From an uncultured Bacteroidales bacterium (GTDB lineage: Bacteria; Bacteroidota; Bacteroidia; Bacteroidales; Paludibacteraceae), in NCBI GenBank assembly GCA_946614295.1, contig CAMOGT010000012.1:1-43769 (forward strand): a stretch of 43,769 nucleotides of DNA, given 5' to 3'. Both the position numbers and the translations under genes were made by a program. Positions within the stretch are counted from its first letter, which is position 1, and each line of letters starts with the position of its first letter. Positions 33,043 to 41,429 of this stretch are shown one piece after another. Below the pieces are notes generated by a model, which was not told the DNA's origin, made no database searches, and saw nothing but the letters and a program-made list of their open reading frames with translations.

Positions 33043-34941
33043 TTACAACTTGGCGCGGAGAAGCAGATGTATATCCGTGCGGGTAGATGGGCGGCTCTGT
33101 GAAGCCGCCCATCGCTTTGCATAGATGGTCTCGGAGAGCTTGAAATAGAGCAATAGCTGCGGTATAATCTGCCATCGGAGGCATATATACCCACGCCCGC
33201 CAAGGCCGTACGTCGCCGGAATGGAGAAAGCGTAGAGCACATCGTGCTCGTAGAGATAAATGCGGTTCGCCCACTCGCGGACATCAAAACCCTGCAGGCG
33301 GAGAGTCAATGCCAAAGGCACTCGGGTGTTCAGACTCGCGAGCCGGGAGAAATCCAACGCTACATCCTGCGCTATGGAGAGACCGTAGGAACCCGCGTAG
33401 TTGGCATCGGCAACCGTGCGGAAAGACCACGCGCCGCGCGTAACATCAGCCTGCACGCGGGCGGAATAGACGGAACTGTCTTTCTGCTTCGCACGCAAGC
33501 GGACGGAAATGGCGAAAGGCGATTGGCGAAGGGGTGAGTGGTATTGTGCCTCCGCCATCGCGTCATAGCCGAGGGTGGGCGAGCTCGGGATACCGTATTT
33601 GGGACCGGTGAAATAGAAGATGTCGCCGTAGCCGGTGAACCGCCAGTTCCGCAGCCTCGTGATGTCAAAACCGAGGTAACCGCCGTTCTCGTCGCCTATC
33701 CGCGAACTCTCGGAGAACGCATATCCGAGAGCGTTGTCGAAGGACGGCGAGTAGTACCGGTAGAGCCCGATAAGCGTCACGCCGGAGGCTGGATAGAAAC
33801 GACTGCCGGCGATGAGGGCGACGCCCCATCGGGGATTTGAAAATTTAAGAATTTGAGAATTTGAAGATTGAGCCGTAGCGAGTTCGGCGAAGGCGTCGAA
33901 CCAACCATGGTTGTAACGCGCGGATGCACCTATGACTGCCTGCGTACGCCCGCGGAAATAATGCGCGTTATATGCCGTGTTGCGGTACGGGTATATAGAA
34001 TCGGTATAGAGGTTCTCAATACCGGTGAGTTGGAGCTCCAGACGCTTGTGGCGGAACGTGAGATTGGCACCCGCCAAATGGTGCCATACGGAGTCGTTCG
34101 CGCGCGTCATGGAATAGAGCGCAGAGACATCGAGCCGCGTCTGCTTGGACCACTCCCACCGCAACGTAGCCCCTGCCCCGTGCAGACTCTGACCATCCAC
34201 CGAGGAGTAGTACCGCAAACCTTGATTCTGCTGACCGGCGGAAGAGACGTACATCGATTTGCCGGCATGAAAAACAGGCGCCAGCACCAGCCCCTGACCA
34301 AAAGAAGCCTGGAAATTACCGCCTACTACGGTGTGCAGATGCGGCGCTATGTCGCGGAGCTGGATATATGCGCCGTACTGCAAATCTCTCGCCATACCCC
34401 CAGCCGGACGGCGCAGCTGCGCACCGAAAATGACCTGCCGCTTGAAGTCAAAACGGTAGCGCGTTGCGGCATAAACAGGATCCGTACCCTCATATCCTTC
34501 TATATTACGGGCGTCCACGCGCGCAAGGACCTCGTGCCGGGCAAGCGCAAAAACCTCTCTGGGGTACAACTTCGGTTTATCGGTATCCCGGTATCTCGAT
34601 AATTCGTCGTTCCGGATGGTGACGAACGGCAGGAGGTCGCGGATCTCGTAGTCCGCGAGGGACGGGATAAGACGGAGTTCGTAGAGCGATACAAAAGAGT
34701 GGCGGTCAGCGTACGCTAAGATGTCATCTATCTGATGCGGGGAGAGAAAATAGAGTTGGGAGAGTTCTTCATCCGAGGTGTGGTTCAGGTCGATCGGCGA
34801 CTCGTGGAGGGCATAGAGGTCGCTCTGCAACTGCTCATAGTCGGTCTCGGCGAACTCGGATACGGCATTATGGATGTCGAGAATAATATCGTCCAGGGAG
34901 ATATTCGCTGCCAGTAATATGACTGCAATTAAATGTTTCAC
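33043..34941 (-). CDS. Helix-hairpin-helix domain protein, predicted outer-membrane beta-barrel
   Basis: 632 residues from a GTG start at 34941. The frame extends upstream to 35025, but the promoter lies at 34946-34977, and from GTG the protein begins with a signal peptide (MKHLIAVILLAANIS). Residues about 45-120 contain tandem helix-hairpin-helix motifs of the ComEA type (PIDLNHTSDEELSQLYFLSP, SLYELRLIPSLADYEIRDLL). The rest is rich in alternating Tyr/Arg/Ala strands typical of a beta-barrel. Such fusions are common and uncharacterised in Bacteroidales; a periplasmic HHH with an outer-membrane barrel is inferred, the function is not known. An 8-nt array inserts SNSQILKFSN in frame at about residue 360. 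Confidence 0.82.
   Translation of the reverse strand: MKHLIAVILLAANISLDDIILDIHNAVSEFAETDYEQLQSDLYALHESPIDLNHTSDEELSQLYFLSPHQIDDILAYADRHSFVSLYELRLIPSLADYEIRDLLPFVTIRNDELSRYRDTDKPKLYPREVFALARHEVLARVDARNIEGYEGTDPVYAATRYRFDFKRQVIFGAQLRRPAGGMARDLQYGAYIQLRDIAPHLHTVVGGNFQASFGQGLVLAPVFHAGKSMYVSSAGQQNQGLRYYSSVDGQSLHGAGATLRWEWSKQTRLDVSALYSMTRANDSVWHHLAGANLTFRHKRLELQLTGIENLYTDSIYPYRNTAYNAHYFRGRTQAVIGASARYNHGWFDAFAELATAQSSNSQILKFSNPRWGVALIAGSRFYPASGVTLIGLYRYYSPSFDNALGYAFSESSRIGDENGGYLGFDITRLRNWRFTGYGDIFYFTGPKYGIPSSPTLGYDAMAEAQYHSPLRQSPFAISVRLRAKQKDSSVYSARVQADVTRGAWSFRTVADANYAGSYGLSIAQDVALDFSRLASLNTRVPLALTLRLQGFDVREWANRIYLYEHDVLYAFSIPATYGLGGRGYICLRWQIIPQLLLYFKLSETIYAKRWAASQSRPSTRTDIHLLLRAKL
33838..33870. 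repeat. 8-nt array in frame inside the helix-hairpin-helix gene
   Basis: AATTTAAG / AATTTGAG / AATTTGAAG-type units, read on minus as SSNSQILKFSN between predicted strands. Confidence 0.8.
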
Positions 34942-34945
34942 GGCA

Positions 34946-34993
34946 CAAAAGTACAAATAAATTTGCACATATGCAAAAAAAGCAGTAATTTTG
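34946..34993. promoter_or_regulatory. Overlapping divergent promoters with a shared palindromic core
   Basis: Minus promoter: TTTGC (34977-34973), 19 nt, TACTTTTG (34953-34946). Plus promoter: TTTGC (34962-34966), 19 nt, TAATTTTG (34986-34993). The two -33 boxes are the halves of TTTGCACATATGCAAA (34962-34977). The minus GTG is 4 nt and the plus ATG is 8 nt beyond its -7 box. Confidence 0.8.
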
Positions 34994-35001
34994 TGGGCAG
35001 A

Positions 35002-35922
35002 ATGGATAAAAAGCGTCTGTATCATATTCTCGAATGGATCGTTGCGATTGGCGCATTGGCTTGGCTGGTGTGGAAGATAGCCGTCTATGATGACTATGCC
35101 TCTCTATGGATGAGCCTGCGGACGATGGGGTGGCGGGAATGGTGCGCGCTTTCGGTCGCTGTAGCCCTGATGCCCGTGAACATGGGAATCGAGGCGTGGA
35201 AATGGCGCACACTCATGCCTATGCCCTTCTCCGAAGCGCAGAAGCAGGTCTATTATAGCAAGTTGGCGGGACTGATAACGCCTTGGAGACTCGGCGAGTA
35301 CCCTGCACGGGGAGTGTTGATGGAGGTACAAAGTGACAAGGTACAAACTACAAAGGATATCTGGGCGAAAGTGCTCTCTATGGGAGCGGTAGGAAGCGCC
35401 ACGATGACGGCTGCTATCGTGATAGCCGGCGCAGTAGGTCTGGCGTTCTCTCCGGCTGCATTGGACTATTTAGGCGGCAGTTATCTCTATTCATTAGCCG
35501 TAGTCCTCGGCGTGCTCGCGGTAGCGTACGCGCTGATGCCCAAGGCGCTGAGTAAGTATGCGGAGGTGAACCAAAAGCTGCTGCTCATCAGCACCGGGCA
35601 GAGTTTCGTGCGGCTGCTATGCTGGTGCGTGCAGCTGGCGCTCGTGCTATATGCCCTGGGGGCAATTAGCAATTCACAATTTACAATTCACAATTCACAA
35701 TTCATAATTTACAATTTACAATTTACAATTTCGAATCTATTCGTTTATTATCTCTTGGTGACGGTCACGCCGAACGTACCGGTTGCAGAGCTCGGCATCC
35801 GCGGTGCATGGGCAATCGTGGTCTTCGGATCGATGAACGCAGCCCTTGCCGGAGTACTGTTATGGGCGATAAATACGCTATTACCATGCCTTGTATGGCC
35901 TTTTTTACGAAAAAATAACTAA
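35002..35922 (+). CDS. Flippase-like (lysylphosphatidylglycerol synthase TM-type/UPF0104) membrane protein
   Basis: 306 residues from ATG at 35002, chosen because the promoter ends at 34993 (an in-frame ORF runs back to 34933). It has about seven to eight membrane segments (LEWIVAIGALAWLVWKIAVY, ATMTAAIVIAGAVGLAF, YSLAVVLGVLAVAYALM and others). The family marks EAWKWRTLM and ITPWRLGEYPARG resemble the lysylphosphatidylglycerol synthase transmembrane domain, with the conserved GE near the inner end of a segment. Members are flippase-like or lipid-modifying proteins; the substrate is unknown. At about residues 221-244 a 7-nt array inserts a 7-residue periodic stretch (NSQFTIH, NSQFIIY, NLQFTIS). 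Confidence 0.85.
   Translation: MDKKRLYHILEWIVAIGALAWLVWKIAVYDDYASLWMSLRTMGWREWCALSVAVALMPVNMGIEAWKWRTLMPMPFSEAQKQVYYSKLAGLITPWRLGEYPARGVLMEVQSDKVQTTKDIWAKVLSMGAVGSATMTAAIVIAGAVGLAFSPAALDYLGGSYLYSLAVVLGVLAVAYALMPKALSKYAEVNQKLLLISTGQSFVRLLCWCVQLALVLYALGAISNSQFTIHNSQFIIYNLQFTISNLFVYYLLVTVTPNVPVAELGIRGAWAIVVFGSMNAALAGVLLWAINTLLPCLVWPFLRKNN
35664..35732. repeat. 7-nt array in frame inside the flippase-like gene
   Basis: About nine units ATTCACA / ATTTACA / ATTCATA. Because 3 x 7 = 21, the protein shows a 7-residue repeat. No stop codon occurs in the coding frame. Confidence 0.9.
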
Positions 35923-35927
35923 AACCC

Positions 35928-35958
35928 TTGCATATATGCAAAATTTGTAGTAACTTTG
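35928..35958 (+). promoter_or_regulatory. Promoter of the 4-alpha-glucanotransferase gene
   Basis: TTGC (35928-35931), 19 nt, TAACTTTG (35951-35958), with TTGCATATATGCAA. The leader is about 45 nt. Confidence 0.82.
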
Positions 35959-36008
35959 TGCCCGAAATGATGATACTGTAAATCGACAAATCATAAATTT
36001 ATTATACC

Positions 36009-38612
36009 ATGAACATTAATTTTCAGATTCATTATCGCGCCGAGTACGGCCAGAGTCTATGCGTTATCGAGACGCAGGAGTCAATCTTGGGATGGACGGA
36101 GAAAGAGCCGTTGGTGCTGAGCTGCCAAGGTACGGAGTTCTGGTCCGCAAACGTACCCGTGAGTGATTTCGCTGGCAGTATTCAATACAAGTATGCGATC
36201 CGTCTGCAGGACGGCGGTTTCATCTACGAAGCCGGCGAGCCGCGCGAACTGGTGCTCGAATCAAACGACAAGAACCTCGTCGTTCGCGACGCATGGCAGG
36301 CAAGTACCTATGAGGACAGTTTCTATACCACTGCCTTCCTCAAATCGCTCTTCCGCCGTCAGCGCCCGGCGAAAGCGAAAGCGGCTAAGGGCAATATCCG
36401 TTTCTCGATAGACCTGCCTCAGATCAAGCCGACTCAGGGCGTAGCCATCATCGGTAACTGCGAGGCATTAGGTAACTGGGAGCCGGACAACAAGCTCGTC
36501 ATGAGCGACGCCGAGTTCCCCGTCTGGCGCGCGGATATTCAGGTTAAGGACCAGGATATAGTGGAGTACAAATACGTGGTATATGACCTCAAGACCGGCG
36601 CAGTGGTTGATACCGAGTGGGGCGAGAACCGGCAGATATGGGGCGTGGAGAAAGATGTTGTGATTTGCCAGAACGACCGCGGCTTCCGCCGCACGCAGCC
36701 CCGCTGGAAAGGTTCGGGCGTAGCGGTGCCGGTGTTCTCCCTGCGGACCGACGAAGGATTCGGTATCGGTGAGTTCCAGGACCTCAAGAAGATGGCGGAC
36801 TGGGCTGCGGCTACGGGCCAGCAGATGATCCAGACCCTGCCGATCAACGACACCACGCTCCGGCATAACAACCTCGACAGCTATCCCTATAACGCCGTGT
36901 CCGTCTTTGCGCTCCACCCGATATACATCAATATCGAGAAGATGGGTCGTCTGACGCCGGCGCAGAAGAAGAAATACGAGGCGCAGAAAGCCGAACTGAA
37001 CGCCCTTTCGTTTGCCGACTACCAGAACGTCTATGACGCGAAGATGGTGTTCTTTAAGGCGCTGTACAAACAGGACAAAGACGCGCTCTTCTCCTCCGAA
37101 GAATACAAGGCGTTCGAGGCGAAGAACAAAGAGTGGCTGGAACCCTACGCCGCGTTCCTCTCCAAGCGCGACAAGAACCCCAAAGATTTCTATAAGTTCC
37201 TCCAGTTCCACGCCGACAAGCAGTTGGCGGACGCTGTAGCCTACGCGCACTCGATCGGCGTTGCCATGAAGGGCGATATACCTATCGGCATCAGCCCGGA
37301 TTCCGTGGACGCAGCCGTCTATCCGGAACTCTTCAATCTGGACGCTTCCGCCGGTGCACCGCCCGATGATTTCGACGCACGCGGTCAGAACTGGGGATTC
37401 CCGACCTATAACTGGGACAAGATGTCGGAGGATAACTACGGCTGGTGGCGGAAACGGTTCCGCAAGATGCAGGACTATTTCGACGCCTACCGCGTGGACC
37501 ATATCTTGGGCTTCTTCCGCATCTGGCAGATGCGCAAGACCGATGTCTGGGGCCTCTGTGGTCATTTCGTACCGGCGCTGCCGTACAGCTACGACGACCT
37601 CTGCGCACAGGGCGTGTGCCTCGACTGGGACCGACTGACCAAACCTTATATCCGCTCCAACTTCTTGGGCGAAGTGCTGGGCTACGACCTTGAGTGGGCG
37701 AAACGCAATGCACTCCAGACCCGCGACGAGTATGTCTATTTCTTCCGTCCCGAGTTTGACACCCAGCTCAAGGTACAGGAGTGGTACGACCGCCTCATGG
37801 CGGATCCCAAGCAGATGGTGGCTGCCGGCTTGACTCCCGAGGGAGCGAAGAATATCCACGACGGACTCATCTACCTCCACTGCGAGGTACTGATGGTAGA
37901 GGACCAGCGCCGTCCGGGACTTCTGCACCCGCGTATCTCCATCTATCAGTCCCATTCGTTCAACGAACTCTATTCCGACCAGAAAGAGGTGCTCATGCGC
38001 ATCTACAACGACTATTTCTACCGCCGTCATACGCAGTTCTGGCGCGACTCGGCGATGAAGAAACTGCCGACCCTCATCGGCGCTACCCATATGCTTTGCT
38101 GCGGTGAGGATTTAGGTATGGTGCCGGCTTGTGTGCCTGACGTCATGCACGAACTGCAGATTCTCTCTCTGGAGATCCAGCGCATGCCGAAAGACCCGAC
38201 GGTCAAGTTCGCTCACCCGGCTGATGCTCCGTACCAGAGCGTCTGCACCACCGGTACGCACGACATGAACCCGCTGCGCGCCTGGTGGGAAGAGGACCGC
38301 GAGGTAACGCAGCGTTTCTACAATGAGCAGATGGGCTGGTGGGGCGATGCACCGAAAGAGATGACGCCCGAGATAGCCGAGTTCATCATCAACCAGCACA
38401 TGTATTCACCGGCAATGTGGACGATTCTGCCGCTCCAGGACTGGCTCGCCATCGACGGCGACGTGCGCATCAAGGACCAGTTCGCCGACCGTATCAACGT
38501 GCCGTCCAACCCGCGGCAGTTCTGGAACTACCGCATGCACCTGAAGATTGAAGATTTGATGAAATGCGACGCGCTCAATAAGAAAATCAAAAAGCTGACA
38601 AGCGTTCGCTAA
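36009..38612 (+). CDS. malQ: 4-alpha-glucanotransferase (GH77) with two N-terminal CBM20 domains
   Basis: 867 residues. Two CBM20 starch-binding domains (about 1-105, and 125-235 with VAIIGNCEALGNWEPDNKLVM) precede a GH77 amylomaltase domain (about 240-860). Catalytic motifs: AYRVDHILGFFRIW (nucleophile Asp, about residue 494), CCGEDLGMVP (acid/base Glu, about 699) and TTGTHDMNPLRAWW (third acid, about 750). The enzyme transfers glucan segments between maltodextrins; the architecture equals that of plant DPE2 and of Bacteroidales MalQ. No signal peptide, so it is cytoplasmic, acting in maltodextrin or glycogen use. It has its own promoter. Its 3' end overlaps convergent ispH by 26 nt. Confidence 0.96.
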   Translation: MNINFQIHYRAEYGQSLCVIETQESILGWTEKEPLVLSCQGTEFWSANVPVSDFAGSIQYKYAIRLQDGGFIYEAGEPRELVLESNDKNLVVRDAWQASTYEDSFYTTAFLKSLFRRQRPAKAKAAKGNIRFSIDLPQIKPTQGVAIIGNCEALGNWEPDNKLVMSDAEFPVWRADIQVKDQDIVEYKYVVYDLKTGAVVDTEWGENRQIWGVEKDVVICQNDRGFRRTQPRWKGSGVAVPVFSLRTDEGFGIGEFQDLKKMADWAAATGQQMIQTLPINDTTLRHNNLDSYPYNAVSVFALHPIYINIEKMGRLTPAQKKKYEAQKAELNALSFADYQNVYDAKMVFFKALYKQDKDALFSSEEYKAFEAKNKEWLEPYAAFLSKRDKNPKDFYKFLQFHADKQLADAVAYAHSIGVAMKGDIPIGISPDSVDAAVYPELFNLDASAGAPPDDFDARGQNWGFPTYNWDKMSEDNYGWWRKRFRKMQDYFDAYRVDHILGFFRIWQMRKTDVWGLCGHFVPALPYSYDDLCAQGVCLDWDRLTKPYIRSNFLGEVLGYDLEWAKRNALQTRDEYVYFFRPEFDTQLKVQEWYDRLMADPKQMVAAGLTPEGAKNIHDGLIYLHCEVLMVEDQRRPGLLHPRISIYQSHSFNELYSDQKEVLMRIYNDYFYRRHTQFWRDSAMKKLPTLIGATHMLCCGEDLGMVPACVPDVMHELQILSLEIQRMPKDPTVKFAHPADAPYQSVCTTGTHDMNPLRAWWEEDREVTQRFYNEQMGWWGDAPKEMTPEIAEFIINQHMYSPAMWTILPLQDWLAIDGDVRIKDQFADRINVPSNPRQFWNYRMHLKIEDLMKCDALNKKIKKLTSVR

Positions 38613-39483
38613 CCTGCTCCATAAGCCATTGAGGCGTACTGGTGGCACCGCAGATCCCGACCTTAAAGTCGGGATTTGTTATTTCCGATAGCTGATGGCT
38701 GATAGCGGATGGTAACTCCTCGGCCGAGGAGATGAAGACCGTATTGGGGTTTGCCTCCACACAATGTTTATATAGTACGCGCGCGTTGGAGGATTTGGCA
38801 CCGCCGACGAAGATGACAAGATCCTGCGCACGGGCAAAATCCTGCAATCTGGCTACGCGGTTAGCCACATTGCGGCAGATGGTGTCGTGCACTTCCAGCG
38901 CCAATTGTGAATTGTGATTTGTGATTTGTGATTTGATCGCCTCCACCAACGCTTCGAACCCCTCTACGCTCTTGGTGGTCTGGGAGAATAGATAGATAGG
39001 GCGGCTGAAATCAAGCCGGTCAATCTGGTCGGCGGACTCCAGTACGATAGCCGTGTTGTTGGTTTGACCTTGCAGACCGATCACCTCTGCGTGACCCGGT
39101 TGTCCGTAGATGACGATCTGGGGCGGCAGGGGAGAGTCATTCTTGTGCGTCTCGTAACATTCGCGGATACGGTCCTGCAGCTTCTTCACGACCGGGCAGG
39201 TGGCGTCAACAACCTCTATCTCCCGCTGCTTGGCTATCCAATAGGTCGCAGGCGGTTCACCATGCGCCCGGAAGAGCACGCGCGAACGGGGAGGCAGCGC
39301 GCGCAGGTCATCATAATCAATGGTCTGCAGACCCTTCTGTTCCAAGCGTAAAACCTCCTGGCCGTTATGCACAATGTCACCCAAACAATAAAGCGGACCT
39401 TTCTCCAGTTCGCTCTCCGCTGCCTTGATCGCACGTGTCACCCCAAAGCAAAATCCACTATTATTGTCAATCTCAACTTTCAA
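38587..39483 (-). CDS. ispH: 4-hydroxy-3-methylbut-2-enyl diphosphate reductase
   Basis: 298 residues; IspH (LytB) makes IPP and DMAPP in the last step of the MEP isoprenoid pathway using a 4Fe-4S cluster. Cluster cysteines are visible in GFCFGVTRAI (about Cys12), DATCPVVKKLQ (about Cys95) and DTICRNVANRV (about Cys200); family motifs LGDIVHN, RAHGEPP, GGAKSSNA and GATSTPQWLM are present. The start is TTG at 39483 inside a 7-nt array, with TGA 4-6 nt upstream in frame, so an ATG start is excluded. Arrays also insert short segments in the middle (IKSQITNHNSQ) and near the end (SAISHQLSEITN). It is the third gene of porQ-cmk-ispH and starts 10 nt after the cmk stop. Confidence 0.95.
   Translation of the reverse strand: MKVEIDNNSGFCFGVTRAIKAAESELEKGPLYCLGDIVHNGQEVLRLEQKGLQTIDYDDLRALPPRSRVLFRAHGEPPATYWIAKQREIEVVDATCPVVKKLQDRIRECYETHKNDSPLPPQIVIYGQPGHAEVIGLQGQTNNTAIVLESADQIDRLDFSRPIYLFSQTTKSVEGFEALVEAIKSQITNHNSQLALEVHDTICRNVANRVARLQDFARAQDLVIFVGGAKSSNARVLYKHCVEANPNTVFISSAEELPSAISHQLSEITNPDFKVGICGATSTPQWLMEQVSERLSAF
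38690..38712. repeat. 7-nt array in frame inside ispH (C-terminal part)
   Basis: AGCTGAT / GGCTGAT / AGCGGAT, read on minus as AISHQLS. Confidence 0.65.
38902..38936. repeat. 7-nt array in frame inside ispH (middle)
   Basis: AATTGTG x2, ATTTGTG x2, ATTTGAT on plus, read on minus as IKSQITNHNSQL just before EVHDTICRN. Confidence 0.85.
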
Positions 39484-39500
39484 CTTTCAACTTTCAACTT
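39472..39500. repeat. 7-nt array across the cmk stop and ispH start
   Basis: Four CAACTTT units on plus (GTTGAAA on minus). The cmk TGA and the ispH TTG start are both made from array units. Confidence 0.9.
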
Positions 39501-40183
39501 TTCAGGGCTTTCTCAAAAAGCCCGTAGATAACCTCCATCTGTTGCTCGCGGGTGAGGGTGCTGTTATCGACCACAATAGCGTCTTCGGCCTGCCTGAGAG
39601 GGCTTTCGGCACGGTGGGTGTCGCGGTAGTCACGATCGTTGACATCGGCGAGTACCGCCTGATAGTCGGGGTGCCCGCCTTTCTCCACCAGTTCGTCAAA
39701 ACGCCGCTGCGCCCGCACTTCCGGCGAAGCGGTAAGGAAGAGTTTCAGTTCCGCCTTCGGGAAGACCACGGTACCTATGTCACGGCCGTCCATGACGATG
39801 CCTTTCGCTTCGCCCATTTTCTGCTGCTGTGCAACGAGGAAAGCCCGCACTTCTTTGATGGCGGAGATACGGCTGGCGGCATTACCCACTTCCAGCGTGC
39901 GGATGAACGGCTCTACATCTTCGCCGTTGAGTGTCACATGCTGGGCACCGTCCGTCAGGATGAAACCCACCCGTATCTGCGGCAGCGCCGCGATGATGGA
40001 AGCCTCATCGGTGAGGTTATGACGGAGGGCGTAAAGACCGATGGCGCGGTACATCGCACCGGTATCCACATACGTGTATCCGGCGTATTTGGCCAGTGCT
40101 TTGGCAATAGTGGATTTCCCGCAGGACGAATAGCCGTCTATAGCTACAATCAATTTACGATTTGACGATTTACGATTTACCAT
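39494..40183 (-). CDS. cmk: Cytidylate kinase
   Basis: 229 residues; phosphorylates CMP/dCMP. Walker A GYSSCGKSTIAKAL (about 17-30), substrate-binding YVDTGAMYRAIGLYALR, and the MDGRDIGTVVFPKAELKLFL motif are all present, as is the LID-type RAQRRFDEL. The N-terminus carries about eight residues (VNRKSSNRK) encoded by a 7/8-nt array before the family start (KLIVAIDG). The stop TGA lies in another array. It is the middle gene of porQ-cmk-ispH. Full length for the family. Confidence 0.95.
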   Translation of the reverse strand: MVNRKSSNRKLIVAIDGYSSCGKSTIAKALAKYAGYTYVDTGAMYRAIGLYALRHNLTDEASIIAALPQIRVGFILTDGAQHVTLNGEDVEPFIRTLEVGNAASRISAIKEVRAFLVAQQQKMGEAKGIVMDGRDIGTVVFPKAELKLFLTASPEVRAQRRFDELVEKGGHPDYQAVLADVNDRDYRDTHRAESPLRQAEDAIVVDNSTLTREQQMEVIYGLFEKALKS

Positions 40184-40186
40184 TTA
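40151..40186. repeat. 7/8-nt array at the start of cmk
   Basis: ATTTACG / ATTTGACG / ATTTACG / ATTTACC on plus, overlapping the first codons of cmk. Confidence 0.82.
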
Positions 40187-40196
40187 TTTTACTTCT

Positions 40197-40274
40197 TAGC
40201 CCTTGCGGGCACGATTATTTCTTTGCCCTGACGGGCACGATTACTTCTTAGCCCTTGCGGGCACGATTATTTCA
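40197..40274. repeat. Three 26-nt hairpin-bearing direct repeats after porQ
   Basis: Copies at 40197-40222, 40223-40248 and 40249-40274, each with GCCC-TTGC-GGGC (middle copy GCCC-TGAC-GGGC) and a conserved CACGATTA. They overlap the porQ stop (40267-40269) and fill the gap to cmk. The middle copy keeps a GCCC/GGGC stem although its loop differs. Confidence 0.88.
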
Positions 40275-41373
40275 TCAGCGAATTAATATCCAGCGCCAGA
40301 CCGAGCTGGTAGGAGAAATTGGATTTCGTCATCTGGCTGATTGCAAAATTGACGCGTGCTTGTTTGATCCGTACACCGACACCCAAAGCAAAGCCGGCTA
40401 ACGACCTCTGGTCAGCAAGGTTCAACTCGGCGCGGCGGCGGTGGTGGTAACTGAAAGCGATGTAGAACTTCTCGCTCTTCGGTACAATCTCGATGGTCCA
40501 GATAGTATGCCTGAACATCATGTCGTACCATTTGACCTCATGCGGGATAATATCGCCGGTAGTAGGGCTTTTCTCCAGTCCCGTCCACTCGTAATCGAGT
40601 TTCCATGTCTGCATGTTATGTATCTGCAGGTGGAACCGCAGCGGAGCATGCTTCACGCGGTACGACAGACCGAGCTGAAGGTTGAGGGGTAGCATCTCAT
40701 GATTCCTTCCGCCCTCCTCCGAGTAGAAGCCCTTGAGCTGCCATCCGATGTTCGCCAGCACGAGACCCATCTGGAAAGCGGAGTCGGGCGTCTGGTAATG
40801 CGCGCCGACATCCACGCCGATGGCGAAAGAAGAGTAGGATTCATAGATCGAATAGACGGGCTTGAGCGTCACGCCGACCTTCCAGCACGGGTGTAACTGT
40901 CGCGCGTACATGATATCTACCAATATATCCCGCGCGCCGAACGTGCGCCCGGTAAGCGTTCCGTTGCTCAACGCCTCCTGCATCGTGCCATAACTCAGGA
41001 AATGCAGGCCCACGGCGAAATAGTTCGGCTTGTCCGGCTCTCCATCGCCCGAATAAGGCTTCTCGATCGGTGAGCGGCCGAAATTATGACCGTACATGGC
41101 GGAGCCGAACATCGTCCCCGGCAGATAATAGGAATAGTTGAGCTGCAGGTTCATATGCGAACCGGCATGCAGCAGCGCCGGGTTGCACATCGCCAGCGAT
41201 ATATCGCCGTCACTCAGATTGACGTTCGATCCGCCTAAGGCATTCAATCGCGCAGAAGCCGGCAGACTCATAAACGAGAATACCGAACGTCCCGCGTTGG
41301 AAACCTGGCTGAATGCCGACAAAAAGCCCCCAAAACATAGGAGAATGAGTACTATGTGCGTTTTTTTGCTCAA
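40267..41373 (-). CDS. porQ: Type IX secretion system protein PorQ
   Basis: 368 residues from a TTG start at 41373. An in-frame ORF reaches 41484, but the promoter (41382-41413) lies within it, and from TTG the protein begins with a signal peptide (MSKKTHIVLILLCFGGFLSAFSQ). The N-terminus (SVFSFMSLPASARLNALGGS, then ISLAMCNPALLHAGSHMNLQL) and the alternating strands are those of PorV/PorQ-family outer-membrane beta-barrels. The gene order porQ-cmk-ispH matches Bacteroidales such as Porphyromonas (remembered order) and favours PorQ over PorV. PorQ works with PorU, PorV and PorZ at the surface to process and attach type IX cargo. The gene ends in three hairpin repeats. Confidence 0.88.
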   Translation of the reverse strand: MSKKTHIVLILLCFGGFLSAFSQVSNAGRSVFSFMSLPASARLNALGGSNVNLSDGDISLAMCNPALLHAGSHMNLQLNYSYYLPGTMFGSAMYGHNFGRSPIEKPYSGDGEPDKPNYFAVGLHFLSYGTMQEALSNGTLTGRTFGARDILVDIMYARQLHPCWKVGVTLKPVYSIYESYSSFAIGVDVGAHYQTPDSAFQMGLVLANIGWQLKGFYSEEGGRNHEMLPLNLQLGLSYRVKHAPLRFHLQIHNMQTWKLDYEWTGLEKSPTTGDIIPHEVKWYDMMFRHTIWTIEIVPKSEKFYIAFSYHHRRRAELNLADQRSLAGFALGVGVRIKQARVNFAISQMTKSNFSYQLGLALDINSLMK

Positions 41374-41381
41374 ATCGGGCA

Positions 41382-41429
41382 CAAAAGTACAAAAAAATTT
41401 TGAAATATGCAAAAAAAGTTGTAAATTTG
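41382..41429. promoter_or_regulatory. Overlapping divergent promoters (porQ and the cytochrome b gene)
   Basis: Minus: TTTGC (41413-41409), 19 nt, TACTTTTG (41389-41382), 8 nt before the porQ TTG. Plus: TTTG (41399-41402), 19 nt, TAAATTTG (41422-41429). The two -33 boxes sit in the quasi-palindrome TTTTGAAATATGCAAAA. Confidence 0.8.

Noticed and set aside
34962..34977. TTTGCACATATGCAAA as a site-specific recombination (invertible promoter) site
   Set aside because: The palindrome is explained by two opposed -33 boxes, and no second copy bounding an invertible segment or recombinase gene was seen.
34942..35025. Longer N-terminus for the helix-hairpin-helix protein
   Set aside because: The promoter lies inside it; the GTG at 34941 gives a clean signal peptide.
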